Shown piece after piece: positions 20,858 to 30,574 of a stretch of DNA of 64,000 nt. The DNA is taken from positions 2,954,739 through 3,018,738 of the forward strand of contig WNKI01000001.1 of assembly GCA_015350385.1 (NCBI GenBank). The letters are read 5' to 3'. The stretch's first letter is position 1, and the number at the start of each line of letters is the position of its first letter. The DNA is from Aculops lycopersici (taxonomy: Eukaryota; Arthropoda; Arachnida; Trombidiformes; Eriophyidae). The translations under genes were made by a program, and so were the position numbers. Below the pieces are notes generated by a model. That model was not told the DNA's origin, made no database searches, and saw nothing but the letters and a program-made list of their open reading frames with translations.

Positions 20858-21607
20858 TCAGTCGTGTTTTAATGATTCATTTACTGAACAATATTTAGCT
20901 GGTTTGCTGAAGAGACCTTGAGCGATCTTCCAACTGTCTCCATCAATTTCGTATTCAAGTCTGTATATAACTACCTTGGCTACAGCAAGTCCAGATTTTC
21001 GTAAGGAATTTTCTTTTTCATCAGTCGTACAATCCATTCGTTGCTCAAGATCGCATAAGTAATGAGTGTTTGGATCTAGGATGGTGACCTGCGGAAACTG
21101 AAATGAACACCTCCGGCTAATGCTAAACCTATCAATCAAATCGACATCTACACCCTCGATCGTCGTAAATTCTTCTGTCCTTCGGATTTTTAATGTTAGA
21201 TTGCCACAACTTGTTTCAAAAATTAACTTGGTTTCCATATCTGATAATCCAATGTTAGTTAAATTCTGCAAATTGAGCGACATGAATGTGGTTTCCGGCT
21301 TCTTTAGGTCAGGATTTTTTGGTCCAAACTCAATGTAGGCATCAATATTAGCCAGGGATGTTTTGTCTGGCGAGGCGACGCTCAAGAGTCCGACCAAATT
21401 TGCAGATGGTCTGTCTGCGACTAGCTCGCAGGTTCCGGTCTCCTTGTAGAGTGCCATGGCTGCAATCAGTGAGATCACTACAAAGCTTAATAAAATAGTG
21501 ATAAAGCCAAGAAACAACTTCGATAGCTTGTCAGCCAGGCGATCTTTAGATGGTAGTTCGTAACCATCTTGGAATAGAGCTTTATTTTTAAATAGCTTAT
21601 AATTCAT
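20858..21607 (-). CDS. Single-pass type II membrane protein, 249 aa, unidentified
   Basis: Complete frame starting at ATG 21607. A cytosolic tail of about 28 residues precedes one long hydrophobic segment (about 31-54, LFLGFITILLSFVVISLIAA), and the remaining 195 residues would be lumenal or extracellular. That part has several N-glycosylation sequons (such as NLT near 114 and 135 and NES near the C-terminus) and six to eight cysteines, fitting a disulphide-bonded ectodomain. It has a beta-rich pattern but no family I recognise. It lies 225 bp downstream of the Dispatched-like gene on the same strand; whether the two products work together is unknown. Single exon. Confidence 0.8.
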   Translation of the reverse strand: MNYKLFKNKALFQDGYELPSKDRLADKLSKLFLGFITILLSFVVISLIAAMALYKETGTCELVADRPSANLVGLLSVASPDKTSLANIDAYIEFGPKNPDLKKPETTFMSLNLQNLTNIGLSDMETKLIFETSCGNLTLKIRRTEEFTTIEGVDVDLIDRFSISRRCSFQFPQVTILDPNTHYLCDLEQRMDCTTDEKENSLRKSGLAVAKVVIYRLEYEIDGDSWKIAQGLFSKPAKYCSVNESLKHD

Positions 21608-21783
21608 AATAATGGGTTTGCATTAATTGTGGCCACAGCAGATCGATCATAATGGTTAATTCATGGTGGTTTTACGACAAGTAGAAGAGAGATGGTAGAT
21701 TAGATTGCGGGAGGCCGGAGCTCCTAGAGTGTTGACTAATAAACATTATTTAACAAGTCATGAGTTCAAACTTGCTGATCTAA

Positions 21784-21789
21784 TTTATT
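21784..21789 (-). terminator. Poly(A) signal (AATAAA, minus strand) of the Dispatched-like gene
   Basis: TTTATT on the plus strand, 44 bases past the stop at 21833. Confidence 0.6.
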
Positions 21790-21832
21790 TGGTTTTCTAT
21801 TCTGAATGCAGTTTCGTCATTTAGCTATGATT

Positions 21833-24800
21833 TTAGATTTGATCAACCAGTCGTTTCAATGATTGACGCAACACTTTTCGTATGTCGAAATTCTTAATAA
21901 ACGAATCAATGGTTGCTAGCATGGGTAGCAAAAAGAATGTTGAGGTCATCCAACTCACCAAAGCTATCACTACCAAGAAAGCGCCAAGCTCTTGATAAGC
22001 TAGAATATCTGACCAAAATATAACAAAGCCAGCGAGCGATGTGGTAATAGTGGCCAAGGTGATAGGGCTTCCAACTTCGTTCAAGATTCTACAGATAACC
22101 CCTTCGCTCGATCCAAACCTTCTACCTTCGCTAAATGCGACAGAGTAATGGAGAGCAAAATCAATACTCAATCCGATAGTTAGTGAAACCAGGATACTCT
22201 CCGCGACTCCCAAACTCCATCGCATCAAAATCAAAACTGCTATAGTTACTATGATTATGGTCCCTATCGTAAGAGTTCCCGCAATTGTGAGCACTGCATC
22301 TCTTGTGCTAAAAATCAGTGCTATCGTTGCAAACAGGACCTCGAGTAGAATTGAGTTCATTGTTCCCGATTGTAACTCTAGTTGCATTGAGAGCATATCT
22401 AAATTGCTGCTTATGAACCATCCAGATCTGAGCCCTGGTGGCGCCGTAGTATTGATGTGCCATGATACCCATTCTTCTATATCGGTGTAGAACCTATCCA
22501 TTTTAGCAAAATTACTAGTAGGTAGTCGATTAGACTGATATTCAATGATCAAAGCAGACACCTTTGAGTTTCCCTTCTGGAATCTGACGCCAGCATTGAC
22601 GTTTGGATTAAAATGAGGTGTCTTTCGCATCATAGTTATGGCTTCACCTAGACACTTGTAGATAGTTTTTTCGTTGTAGGGAAAATCAGCAGTCTGGCAA
22701 CAAGGTGACCTATCCTGACCAGCGGGGTCCTTGCAACTTCGAGCATCCATCCAAGATTTAAATGTGTCGATAAAACAATTTGATAACTCAGGTAAATTTG
22801 ACGGGTGAACAAAGCGTTGCTGTCCAAGTTTATGACAGAAATCCAAGAGCCATATTTGGGTGTTGGCGTCGCTTAGATTGAACTTTGGGTCAAGTTCTAA
22901 GACTCCTCTGTCAAGTGGATCGAGATGATTGCCATTATCTGCTGGTTTGACCCCGAAGACTATGCGGATCGGCAAAGTTTCTGGCATTTCAGAGAATGGT
23001 GATGGCCTTGTTTGAGCTGGATCTGCGATCTTGGCTCGCTCAAATGCAAAATGCCTCTTGAGATTCTTATCATACTGTTCAAATGAGTGTTGTTTGGATA
23101 ATAACTGAACATCATCCTCTTCGATGGGTTGTAATGTTGGCTTATGAAACACTAAAATCGAGGAGCATGCTAATAGACTTATAAATGTAATAATCAAGTA
23201 AAACTTGAACTTGGTTACTGCTATATAGATGAATTTCCGGTGTATGAATGAATCTACATCTAACAAGGATTGTCTAAACCTTGTGGCTGGTTCTATGAGA
23301 GATGCAAGTCTAAGGTTTTTCTCTAAGGTCAATAGTTTGAGATAATTATGAAGCCGTGAGTCGATTATAAGTGCAGGTGGCAACAGTAGGACTATGAGCA
23401 TATAATTTGTCAACACTGATAGGGTCGCAAAAATACAAAAACAACGGACTGCAACAACCTTCGAGATGGCACTTATGCTAAAAGAGCATGCAGTGGCTAG
23501 GGTTGCCACAAGAGTACTGACCACTGCTTTTCTTAATGTCCTGTACAGGCTTTGCTCTTCAGAGCTAACCTCTTTTTGGGGCTCTACGACCGCTTGGTTT
23601 GTATTATCACTGGTTGCAACGATTGCTATGTCCTCTTCTTGGCTCCAATGTTTACAGAATAGCATTGCATTATCCGAACAAATTCCAAATGATATGACCA
23701 CAGCCAATAAGTTCATAAAGGGGAATATTGGAATGTCGAACACAAGGTCATAAATTGAGTAAGCTAAGCATTGCGATAGACAGATGATCATAAGTATGAC
23801 AAGCGACAATATGAATGACCAAGTGTAAATTGATATAACGAACAATATAAGTATGAGCGAGATCATGAATAGTCTAATATCGTTCGACACTAGGTGCTCG
23901 AATAGTGAATTTTTCATGCCTAAATCCATAGCCTTGATTTGCACAAAAGGGGATTTGAGTTGTTGCTTCAAAAGGGTTTGATAGTAATTCATGAGTGATG
24001 CGCTCTTGGCTATAGGTAGGAATATGTTAGTAGAACTAAGTTTGTCAACAATACTATCTCTGAGTTGATTATCTTTTGCTTTAAGGCGGTTATTTCTTAT
24101 TGCTTGGGCTCTTGGGTGATAATTAAGCGAAGACTTGTTGCGGATAAAGTTTTCGTTTACTAGATAATTGAGAACGACATACGTCCAGCCATCACAAGAT
24201 AGACATTTCTCCGGTATTGGACCGCAAAATGACTTGGATTTATCCCCAAAATGAGTCGAGGTCGGTAGTGATAGCCTTCCGTGTTCAACAGGTGGCTCTA
24301 ATTTAGAAGCTTGATGAGGCACTTGCTCCTTCGGCAGTGAAAGGAAGCAGTCTTCGTAAGGGGCTTTGAAGTAATAAGGTGCACAGTGGTTAAGTAATAG
24401 TTCAAAATGTTTGAGATCTTGGTTACCGATGTCGAAGCAAGAAGTTTTGTTGTTCAGGCACGCAATGTAGTTTGGTATCGACCAGGAATTGCAGCAAGCA
24501 GTTTGAGTTGCAAATTCGTCATTTCCTTTAGATGAAGTGGAGTATTGTTCGCAATCATTTTGGAAGATATGACGCTCGCTCTGGGAATGCTCTAATCTCA
24601 ATCGATGATCCAATAGACATATTGAATGGATTGAGTTCAAGTTGAACAGTCCTATAGATTGATATCTCACGGGAGTGGTAATAACAACTTGCGCGTATCC
24701 CTCGTACAGCTTACCACAAAATGCTTTTGATGAACCTAAAGAATAGTGCATCAGTTTGGGTCCCGAGTTTACAGTGTTATTGACTGATCGGTAATACTCT

Positions 24801-25195
24801 TCCTCATCCTCATCGTACATATCAGTGTATGCTGATATGTTCCGATTTCGTCCATCCTCAATACTCATCTCTACGAGCGGTGGTTCTGGTTCTGAATCAC
24901 CAAGCTCATTGTTGAGGCCGATAGAATTCGACTGAACATTCTGTTCGGGGTTTGTATACTGCTTTGTATTGTTGATTGTTGATGTGGTCTCATCCAAGAG
25001 GAGATTCCACGTGTTGAGTCTGGTTGATATCTGAGTGCCTCTTACTTCGAATCCCAAAAATGGATCCCTGAATGTAGGTATGGGTTTGATTGTTAGGGTC
25101 AATATGAATAGACTGATCACAGTTGTAACCCCAATGGATATAACTTTCCCCGGGTGCTCCAATAGGAGGGTACTATATGATTTTGAGAAACCCAT
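21833..25195 (-). CDS. disp: Dispatched-like RND transporter with sterol-sensing domain
   Basis: A 1120-aa single-exon protein of the Patched/Dispatched family. Dispatched releases cholesterol-modified Hedgehog from producing cells using an ion gradient. TM1 is at about 17-36, followed directly by the Dispatched hallmark GFEVRGTQISTRLNTW (48-63) and a large Cys-rich ectodomain containing FCGPIPEKCLSCDGW (323-337). A sterol-sensing bundle lies at about 441-610. A second ectodomain follows, and then the C-terminal TM bundle with GLSIDFALHY (1008-1017). In TM4 the motif reads GICSDN (504-509), where Dispatched proteins usually have an Asp-Asp pair, so the second acidic residue is Asn509. An acidic Tyr-rich stretch lies at 124-136. 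A Patched-related paralogue is the main alternative. Confidence 0.85.
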   Translation of the reverse strand: MGFSKSYSTLLLEHPGKVISIGVTTVISLFILTLTIKPIPTFRDPFLGFEVRGTQISTRLNTWNLLLDETTSTINNTKQYTNPEQNVQSNSIGLNNELGDSEPEPPLVEMSIEDGRNRNISAYTDMYDEDEEEYYRSVNNTVNSGPKLMHYSLGSSKAFCGKLYEGYAQVVITTPVRYQSIGLFNLNSIHSICLLDHRLRLEHSQSERHIFQNDCEQYSTSSKGNDEFATQTACCNSWSIPNYIACLNNKTSCFDIGNQDLKHFELLLNHCAPYYFKAPYEDCFLSLPKEQVPHQASKLEPPVEHGRLSLPTSTHFGDKSKSFCGPIPEKCLSCDGWTYVVLNYLVNENFIRNKSSLNYHPRAQAIRNNRLKAKDNQLRDSIVDKLSSTNIFLPIAKSASLMNYYQTLLKQQLKSPFVQIKAMDLGMKNSLFEHLVSNDIRLFMISLILILFVISIYTWSFILSLVILMIICLSQCLAYSIYDLVFDIPIFPFMNLLAVVISFGICSDNAMLFCKHWSQEEDIAIVATSDNTNQAVVEPQKEVSSEEQSLYRTLRKAVVSTLVATLATACSFSISAISKVVAVRCFCIFATLSVLTNYMLIVLLLPPALIIDSRLHNYLKLLTLEKNLRLASLIEPATRFRQSLLDVDSFIHRKFIYIAVTKFKFYLIITFISLLACSSILVFHKPTLQPIEEDDVQLLSKQHSFEQYDKNLKRHFAFERAKIADPAQTRPSPFSEMPETLPIRIVFGVKPADNGNHLDPLDRGVLELDPKFNLSDANTQIWLLDFCHKLGQQRFVHPSNLPELSNCFIDTFKSWMDARSCKDPAGQDRSPCCQTADFPYNEKTIYKCLGEAITMMRKTPHFNPNVNAGVRFQKGNSKVSALIIEYQSNRLPTSNFAKMDRFYTDIEEWVSWHINTTAPPGLRSGWFISSNLDMLSMQLELQSGTMNSILLEVLFATIALIFSTRDAVLTIAGTLTIGTIIIVTIAVLILMRWSLGVAESILVSLTIGLSIDFALHYSVAFSEGRRFGSSEGVICRILNEVGSPITLATITTSLAGFVIFWSDILAYQELGAFLVVIALVSWMTSTFFLLPMLATIDSFIKNFDIRKVLRQSLKRLVDQI

Positions 25196-25835
25196 ATTCT
25201 TGTGTCATTGGCAGTGCAGCACTAATTCTTTGAATGATCTTGTGTTTCGATCTGGACAGTTTGAAATTCATGTGAAATCCAAGTTGGTTTTGGACATTGT
25301 GACAAATCGATGTCACCGATGAGGTGGCTGTTGCTTCTGGTTCTGATTTAGTATAATTGTTTTCAACTATCTTTCATGGTGATTTTGATGCTTTTGAAGC
25401 TTTTGCCGCGGCAGAGCATCATTATATCTCGAAAGAGGTAGTATAGTTGTCGAGGAATATGATAGATAGTAATAGTATATCTCAATCCAAAATTCAGGCT
25501 AATCTCTATTAAGGTGTCGAAAAATATCGAATCGCAGTGATAAATCTGGATCGCCACTCGCGCCGCTCACTCTCGCTGGAACATCGCAGTAGGCGGGAAC
25601 AAGGGATATTCACATGGCTCTTTGGAGGAGCGTAAATGTTAAGCACATTGCAGACAAATTAGCTCTGAAGTAGCATAAACAATACCCAATTTGGGTTAAA
25701 TTTACCCGATACTAATTATCCCTGACAGGAATCGGTATTATTTCATTTACTAGACATCTCTATTAGATAGATTACTTAGGATAGAGACATAACTTCCAAT
25801 TTGATCCCAATTTAGCATTAGGAACAGCAAGAACC
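25196..25835. promoter_or_regulatory. Divergent promoter region, Dispatched-like / ZNF706
   Basis: 640 bp between start codons, with no coding frame supported. A short AT-rich segment lies at 25690-25800 before the ZNF706 start. Confidence 0.5.
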
Positions 25836-26236
25836 ATGGCGAGGGGTCACCAGAAAGAGCAATCCAGACAGAAGAACGCAAAGAAACAGGCAACTGCTTC
25901 CAAAGCTAAGGGTAAGCAACCATCTCATCATTAGATCTGAGAGGAAATCGACACTCGTAACGCTAACATTTCTCGAATCTTGTTCAAAATCTTCAGGAAC
26001 TGACCAAAGGGCGGCAGCGGCAAAGGCATTGCATTATTGTTGTTGCGTATGCAAAGTAAGTATCATATATGGTATCAAAGATATGACTGATCTTTCATCC
26101 ATTTAACCAACTTATCATTTCACTAACGTTCTGACTTCAGACCCAAGTACCCGACCCCAAGACCTACAAGCAACACTTCGAGAGTAAGCATCCGAAATCA
26201 CCCCTTCCACCCGAATGCCTGGGTGTTGAAGCTTAA
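25836..26236 (+). CDS. ZNF706: ZNF706 homologue, three small exons
   Basis: Exons 25836-25911, 25997-26055 and 26141-26236 give 76 aa, the same length as human ZNF706. The N-terminus MARGHQKEQSRQKNAKKQ is the 4F5/ZNF706 basic motif. One C2H2 finger follows, with CVCK at about 43-46, DPKTYKQHFESKH ending at about 62, and then HPKSPLPPE. Splice sites are G|GTAAGC, CTTCAG, AAA|GTAAGT and TTCAG. Phases agree, and the codon split across the first junction gives Gly. Both introns are exactly 85 bp. The human protein is a small nuclear factor linked to repression of pluripotency exit; the role here is unknown. The exons are too small to stand out as open frames. Confidence 0.95.
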
Positions 26237-26281
26237 TACATGCTGATTGGTAACAAGAGATTAGGAAACTAGCAAATTTGT

Positions 26282-26295
26282 AATAAAGATTTATT
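26282..26295. terminator. Two-way poly(A) signal between ZNF706 and NAT10
   Basis: AATAAA (26282-26287, plus strand) and TTTATT (26290-26295, AATAAA on the minus strand) lie two bases apart in a 92-bp convergent gap, so one short module can serve both genes. Confidence 0.75.
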
Positions 26296-26328
26296 TTCAG
26301 CTCATCTACCGAGCATGACTTATATAAT

Positions 26329-29298
26329 CTAGTTCTTGCTTTCGATTCTAGCCTTCTTCTTTTGACTCTTATCTATTTTTCTCGCAGCCTTATTGAGTTC
26401 ATAAGCAAGAGAAACCTTCATTGGTTTCAAGTTGGGCACATCCTTGGCTTGATCCAATGCTTTAGTATCGCTTACCTCAATCTCTTTCTCGATATCTCGC
26501 TCCTCCATAGACTGGAGGTAAGTCTCTATCTTCTTTACGGCCCTGTTGAATAGACCTAGAAGTTGTGTTGGCTCTAGGTTCAACTCTGACGCAGATTGAT
26601 TCACGCTCTTACCTTGTACTCCCATGGAAAGAAGAATAGTCGCTTGAACTGCGGATAGATCGACACTTGATGGTAACCAGTCTAAGAAGTACAATTTGCT
26701 AATTCTTAACATCAGAGGTAGGATCTGATGGTAATCAACTAGAGTCTTGGAGTAGAGTTCTAATATGGCCAACTTTCTGGATGTGAGAAAGAATTTGTAC
26801 AACTCTTGTCTGGATATCTCAGCCTCCCGGGGGTTGTTGTCTTTCGTTCTCATGGCGCGTATGATACTAAGGGCAAGCTGAGGGCTGAATTCTTTGAACT
26901 GGTGAACTAGTAACTCTATAAAGTCAGTGCGGAATTCTTCAAAGAACGACTTCAACCAATCGTTATCTTCTTGTAAGGCATCCCCGTCTACTTGCATTTC
27001 ATCTTCCATGGTGGCCACCTGACTTGGAGCATTCAATCTTCTTAGCATGATGCAGGAATGCTCTCCCGTGATATCACTCGGTGTTTGTCTAATATATACA
27101 GGTACGTACTTATTGCGTTTCCAGAATTTCAAGAGATCAGGCGTCAGACCGAACGATACACCCATGTAATGAAGTTTCTCCGACTTCCGCTCATCTAGGC
27201 TCATGAGAAGAGGTGGCAGGTCTGCTCTAGGCTTAATTTCTTCAACATCATCCTCTTGCTGTTGTTTCTCTTGTTCTTCCTGTTGGTGCTTATGCTTTTT
27301 CTTCTTTTTCTTCTCCGGGGCCATATCCATCTTCTCAACCTCTTCAGATAAGTTTACGTTGAACTGTCCGCTATAATAATCATACAGCAGTGAGAGTGCT
27401 TTCGAGCCGTAGCCCATCTTTTGATAGTTTGGATTAGTGGCAATTCGTACAATACGTGCACCAGAGAGAGATGCGAAGTTGGTGTCATTGAATTGTCTAG
27501 AAACTGTCCAAGGGATAAGATCACCAGCTGCGGCTCTATTGCCTCTGGATAAAGAGTTTAGGATAGATTTCTTGGATATCTCACCCTCGAGACAGACTTG
27601 TATGAAGCACAGAACTTCCGGCAATGCCCCCGACTTGGTGCCCGGTGGCAATAAACAGAATAGGTGGTGGGCGGGGGCATCGGATATCATCTGTAGGTCA
27701 TTAGGTGTATTTTTGTAATGAGAGGCAACATATAGCGCCATGAGTTGATGTAGGAAGGCCTCAGATGTTTTATGATAACTAAATAAAGTATCTCTGTTGA
27801 TGTAAAATAATTGACAATCCTCAGGTACAGGACAACCAGCTGTCCAGGGTAAGTCTGCAATGGTCGCATCGAGGCACAGTAAACCAGTCAGCCAAGATTC
27901 GACCGGGTCACCTGCTTTGTAACGGATTGGTTCATCCAACACAAGCTCGTGAACCAGTCTGGAACTTATAAGTTGGTCCGCAGCTTTGGCATTAGCTGTA
28001 TTCTGTCGTAACTGATTCAGAAGCTTGAGCGATAATGATCTTCCAGTACCTTCATATCCATTGACGGTAGATGATAAAAATACTAATTGAGAAGTGAGGA
28101 ATGATTTAACAATTGGTAATGGAATAGCTGCGGCTTCATCAATCACAAATAAGTTAGACATTTGTATGGACAATTTGTTTTGATATGCTTCAATCGGATC
28201 GATGTACTGGATAGTTTGATTATGGTCTTTGAATACATTGATTCGCATGATCGCGTTTCCGTGATCAGGATCATTAGAACGAATTACATTGTAATCATGA
28301 TGTTCAGCGAGGTGTATTGCTTTCAATCCTTTGAGCACAAACTCAAATAATGTATGCAGATTCTCTGGTGAGGGTGAGGTGACATATATATTTGAATAGC
28401 CGTGTGCGATCGCAGATGCAATGGATAGACCTAACGCAGCGGATTTACCTCTACCTCTAGCGGCTGTCAACGAAACAGTGGCCCTCGAAGTTTTTTTGAC
28501 TAAAGTATCTGTAAACTTGATAACTGCTTTAGCTTGATCCACTGTGCGACAGAGAGCTACTAATGAGCCGATTGGCTGTTGATTTGCTAAGGAATCTCGC
28601 AATCTCAATAATTGCGGATCTGTTAAGCTAGTGTCAACTTTTGGAGCAGGTTCTATTTCCAAGACATGGGAGGAAACAGGCAAGACATTAAGTCTATCGT
28701 CTATCATGCAGCAACTCTTGCAATCCATGAGAGATAGAATGAATCTCTCGTTGAATCTTGACACAACATCTTGATGACTTTCTGTTCGATATCTGGCATG
28801 CACATCCATCGACATTGTATAGAGTTGCTTCAAGGAATGAAGCGTATTCAGGAGAATGACGATCAGTCCTCCACCTTCGACAGTTTCTACAGTTCTAGCT
28901 AATATATTTGGTTGCATAGCTTCAAAGTCTTGCAGCACTGCCATACCGTATGTTTGACCCAATATTTTTTGAGTTTCATGGTAGTAGCACCATCGAACAT
29001 TTGCCGAGGCGATGAACAAGTCAAGAGGATTGTCTTCGTTAACTTCCAATCCGGCTGCAATGTTCTTCTCTACCTCTTTTTTTCTTTTCTTTCGGTTTGT
29101 GCTGAAACCTAATTCTTTTTTGTAGCACCATAGTACAGATGGTCTTGTCTTGACTTGTGTCTTTGTGAATATCTGATATAATGTTAGTGCTTGATCTCGG
29201 GACTTCTCTCCAACAATAACAAACAACGACCTGTGGCCCAGATTAACTCCATTCTCAATCAGAGTTCTGATACGATTATCTACCTTGACTCTAACCAT
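26329..29298 (-). CDS. NAT10: NAT10 (Kre33/TmcA family) RNA cytidine acetyltransferase
   Basis: A 989-aa single-exon protein (human 1025 aa). NAT10 makes N4-acetylcytidine in 18S rRNA, and in Ser/Leu tRNAs with an adaptor, using ATP and acetyl-CoA in the nucleolus. The N-terminal TmcA domain (1-200) starts MVRVKVDNRIRTLIENGV. The Walker A-type motif RGRGKSAALG is at 281-290 and the Walker B-like VIDEAAAIP follows in the helicase module. The GNAT acetyl-CoA site is RIATNPNYQKMGYGSKAL. A Lys/Gln-rich insertion interrupts the GNAT region. The C-terminal tRNA/rRNA-binding domain (about 780-900) and the basic tail KKKARIESKN are present. No key residue appears lost. Confidence 0.97.
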   Translation of the reverse strand: MVRVKVDNRIRTLIENGVNLGHRSLFVIVGEKSRDQALTLYQIFTKTQVKTRPSVLWCYKKELGFSTNRKKRKKEVEKNIAAGLEVNEDNPLDLFIASANVRWCYYHETQKILGQTYGMAVLQDFEAMQPNILARTVETVEGGGLIVILLNTLHSLKQLYTMSMDVHARYRTESHQDVVSRFNERFILSLMDCKSCCMIDDRLNVLPVSSHVLEIEPAPKVDTSLTDPQLLRLRDSLANQQPIGSLVALCRTVDQAKAVIKFTDTLVKKTSRATVSLTAARGRGKSAALGLSIASAIAHGYSNIYVTSPSPENLHTLFEFVLKGLKAIHLAEHHDYNVIRSNDPDHGNAIMRINVFKDHNQTIQYIDPIEAYQNKLSIQMSNLFVIDEAAAIPLPIVKSFLTSQLVFLSSTVNGYEGTGRSLSLKLLNQLRQNTANAKAADQLISSRLVHELVLDEPIRYKAGDPVESWLTGLLCLDATIADLPWTAGCPVPEDCQLFYINRDTLFSYHKTSEAFLHQLMALYVASHYKNTPNDLQMISDAPAHHLFCLLPPGTKSGALPEVLCFIQVCLEGEISKKSILNSLSRGNRAAAGDLIPWTVSRQFNDTNFASLSGARIVRIATNPNYQKMGYGSKALSLLYDYYSGQFNVNLSEEVEKMDMAPEKKKKKKHKHQQEEQEKQQQEDDVEEIKPRADLPPLLMSLDERKSEKLHYMGVSFGLTPDLLKFWKRNKYVPVYIRQTPSDITGEHSCIMLRRLNAPSQVATMEDEMQVDGDALQEDNDWLKSFFEEFRTDFIELLVHQFKEFSPQLALSIIRAMRTKDNNPREAEISRQELYKFFLTSRKLAILELYSKTLVDYHQILPLMLRISKLYFLDWLPSSVDLSAVQATILLSMGVQGKSVNQSASELNLEPTQLLGLFNRAVKKIETYLQSMEERDIEKEIEVSDTKALDQAKDVPNLKPMKVSLAYELNKAARKIDKSQKKKARIESKN

Positions 29299-29788
29299 CT
29301 TAGGTTAGTACACTTGTAGTATTTAATATCAGTAGTAAGTTTATCAATATATCGTGAGATAATTAGTTAAGAGCCTCAAAGATAGATACGATCTAAATTG
29401 AACAAGTCGAAGGCAAGAATGCCATGTGCTGGCGCGAGCCACGACCCACGTGGGTTTTTGTGCAAACAAATCGCCGGCAACGCGCGTGATGCTCGTGAAT
29501 CCAAAAAACTAACAAGACATCGAATGAATATCCCTGCGCTTACTTCGAATTTAGTGCAGAAGTCTACGGGATTTTCCCAAAATATTAATCCAGGAGAAGA
29601 ATTCGCGGAAACAGATACCGTGTGATTTAAAAGTTTCTTGGAATTCTTGTAGAGAAGCAAGATCAAATTTGGCGACGGACCTGCGCGAAGATTCGCTCAA
29701 TAATTCACCCAATCCAGGGTGAATTATTCAGGTTTCGACAAACACTTGATTATTATGTAGCAGGTTACGCATGTATTTCAGAGACTAG
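29299..29788. promoter_or_regulatory. Divergent promoter region NAT10 / SNAPC1
   Basis: 490 bp between start codons. Short overlapping frames on both strands have no protein-like features. An inverted repeat around 29699-29733 (sense and antisense of ATTCACCC) could form a short hairpin. Confidence 0.5.
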
Positions 29789-30574
29789 ATGGAATCCACC
29801 AGAAGCAAAGGATTGATTGAAGGATTCGATGCAGACTTCAAGTCAATCGTAAATGAATTCAAAGACAGTAGCCTTGATCTCAAACTACAAGACTTCCTCA
29901 AAGTTTGGGATGCCAAAAGATTGGACCTTCTATTTGCAAACAGATTTGATCCTAGGGAGTTGATAGAGTCCATCAGAGAAATTAACCATTACCTTGTCGA
30001 TAAACTAATTGATACTAATTCGCAAGATGATCTATCTCGAAAGGTTGCCTTATACTTTTTGCTTTGTCAGTTCGTCAAACAACCTGAAAGTCTAAGACGA
30101 AAAATACGCATGAGATGTGAGGACGCTCTTTACCTGGAAACCAAATGTACAAACGACTGGCAACAGGATGATGATATTGGTTTCGCGTGGAGGTATCTGC
30201 GGTTTGTTGATGCAATTGACTTTGTAGAGGAACGCGTCTTTTATGGGCCATCGATGTTGACAAGTCGGAAGTGGAGGAAAGTGGCCGAACAGGAGAAGTC
30301 GAAATTGAACTTGGGAGAGGAGGAGAAGCGCGACACTTATGAGTTTCTCGAGAGCAAGATAGAGCCTGACTTACAGGAAATCGAAAGTTACCTGTCACAA
30401 TATGATTATCTGAAATCTCAACTGAACATTGAAAGTGACACTATCAGTAAAATTGAATCAGAGGCGATGGGGTCTGTGGAAGTGGAAGCACCAACTTCAT
30501 CAGGAAGTAGTGTCAAGGAATGTTTGACTCAAGCCCGAGATTTATTGTCGGAGTACATGGCAACCCAACCCTGA
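29789..30574 (+). CDS. SNAPC1: SNAPC1 (SNAP43), snRNA-activating protein complex subunit 1
   Basis: A 261-aa protein (human 368). SNAPC binds the proximal sequence element and drives snRNA transcription by RNA polymerases II and III. Residues 14-150 follow the SNAPC1 pattern: an N-terminal EGFDADFKSIVNEF helix, then DFLKVWDAKRLDLLF, the Y-F-L-L-C-Q-F core, and AWRYLRFVDAIDF at about 134-146. A charged helical tail follows, and the last 45 residues are Ser/Glu-rich. The longer acidic C-terminus of vertebrates is absent. Single exon. Identification rests on the pattern of conserved helices rather than a catalytic motif; I see no better candidate. Confidence 0.8.
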   Translation: MESTRSKGLIEGFDADFKSIVNEFKDSSLDLKLQDFLKVWDAKRLDLLFANRFDPRELIESIREINHYLVDKLIDTNSQDDLSRKVALYFLLCQFVKQPESLRRKIRMRCEDALYLETKCTNDWQQDDDIGFAWRYLRFVDAIDFVEERVFYGPSMLTSRKWRKVAEQEKSKLNLGEEEKRDTYEFLESKIEPDLQEIESYLSQYDYLKSQLNIESDTISKIESEAMGSVEVEAPTSSGSSVKECLTQARDLLSEYMATQP

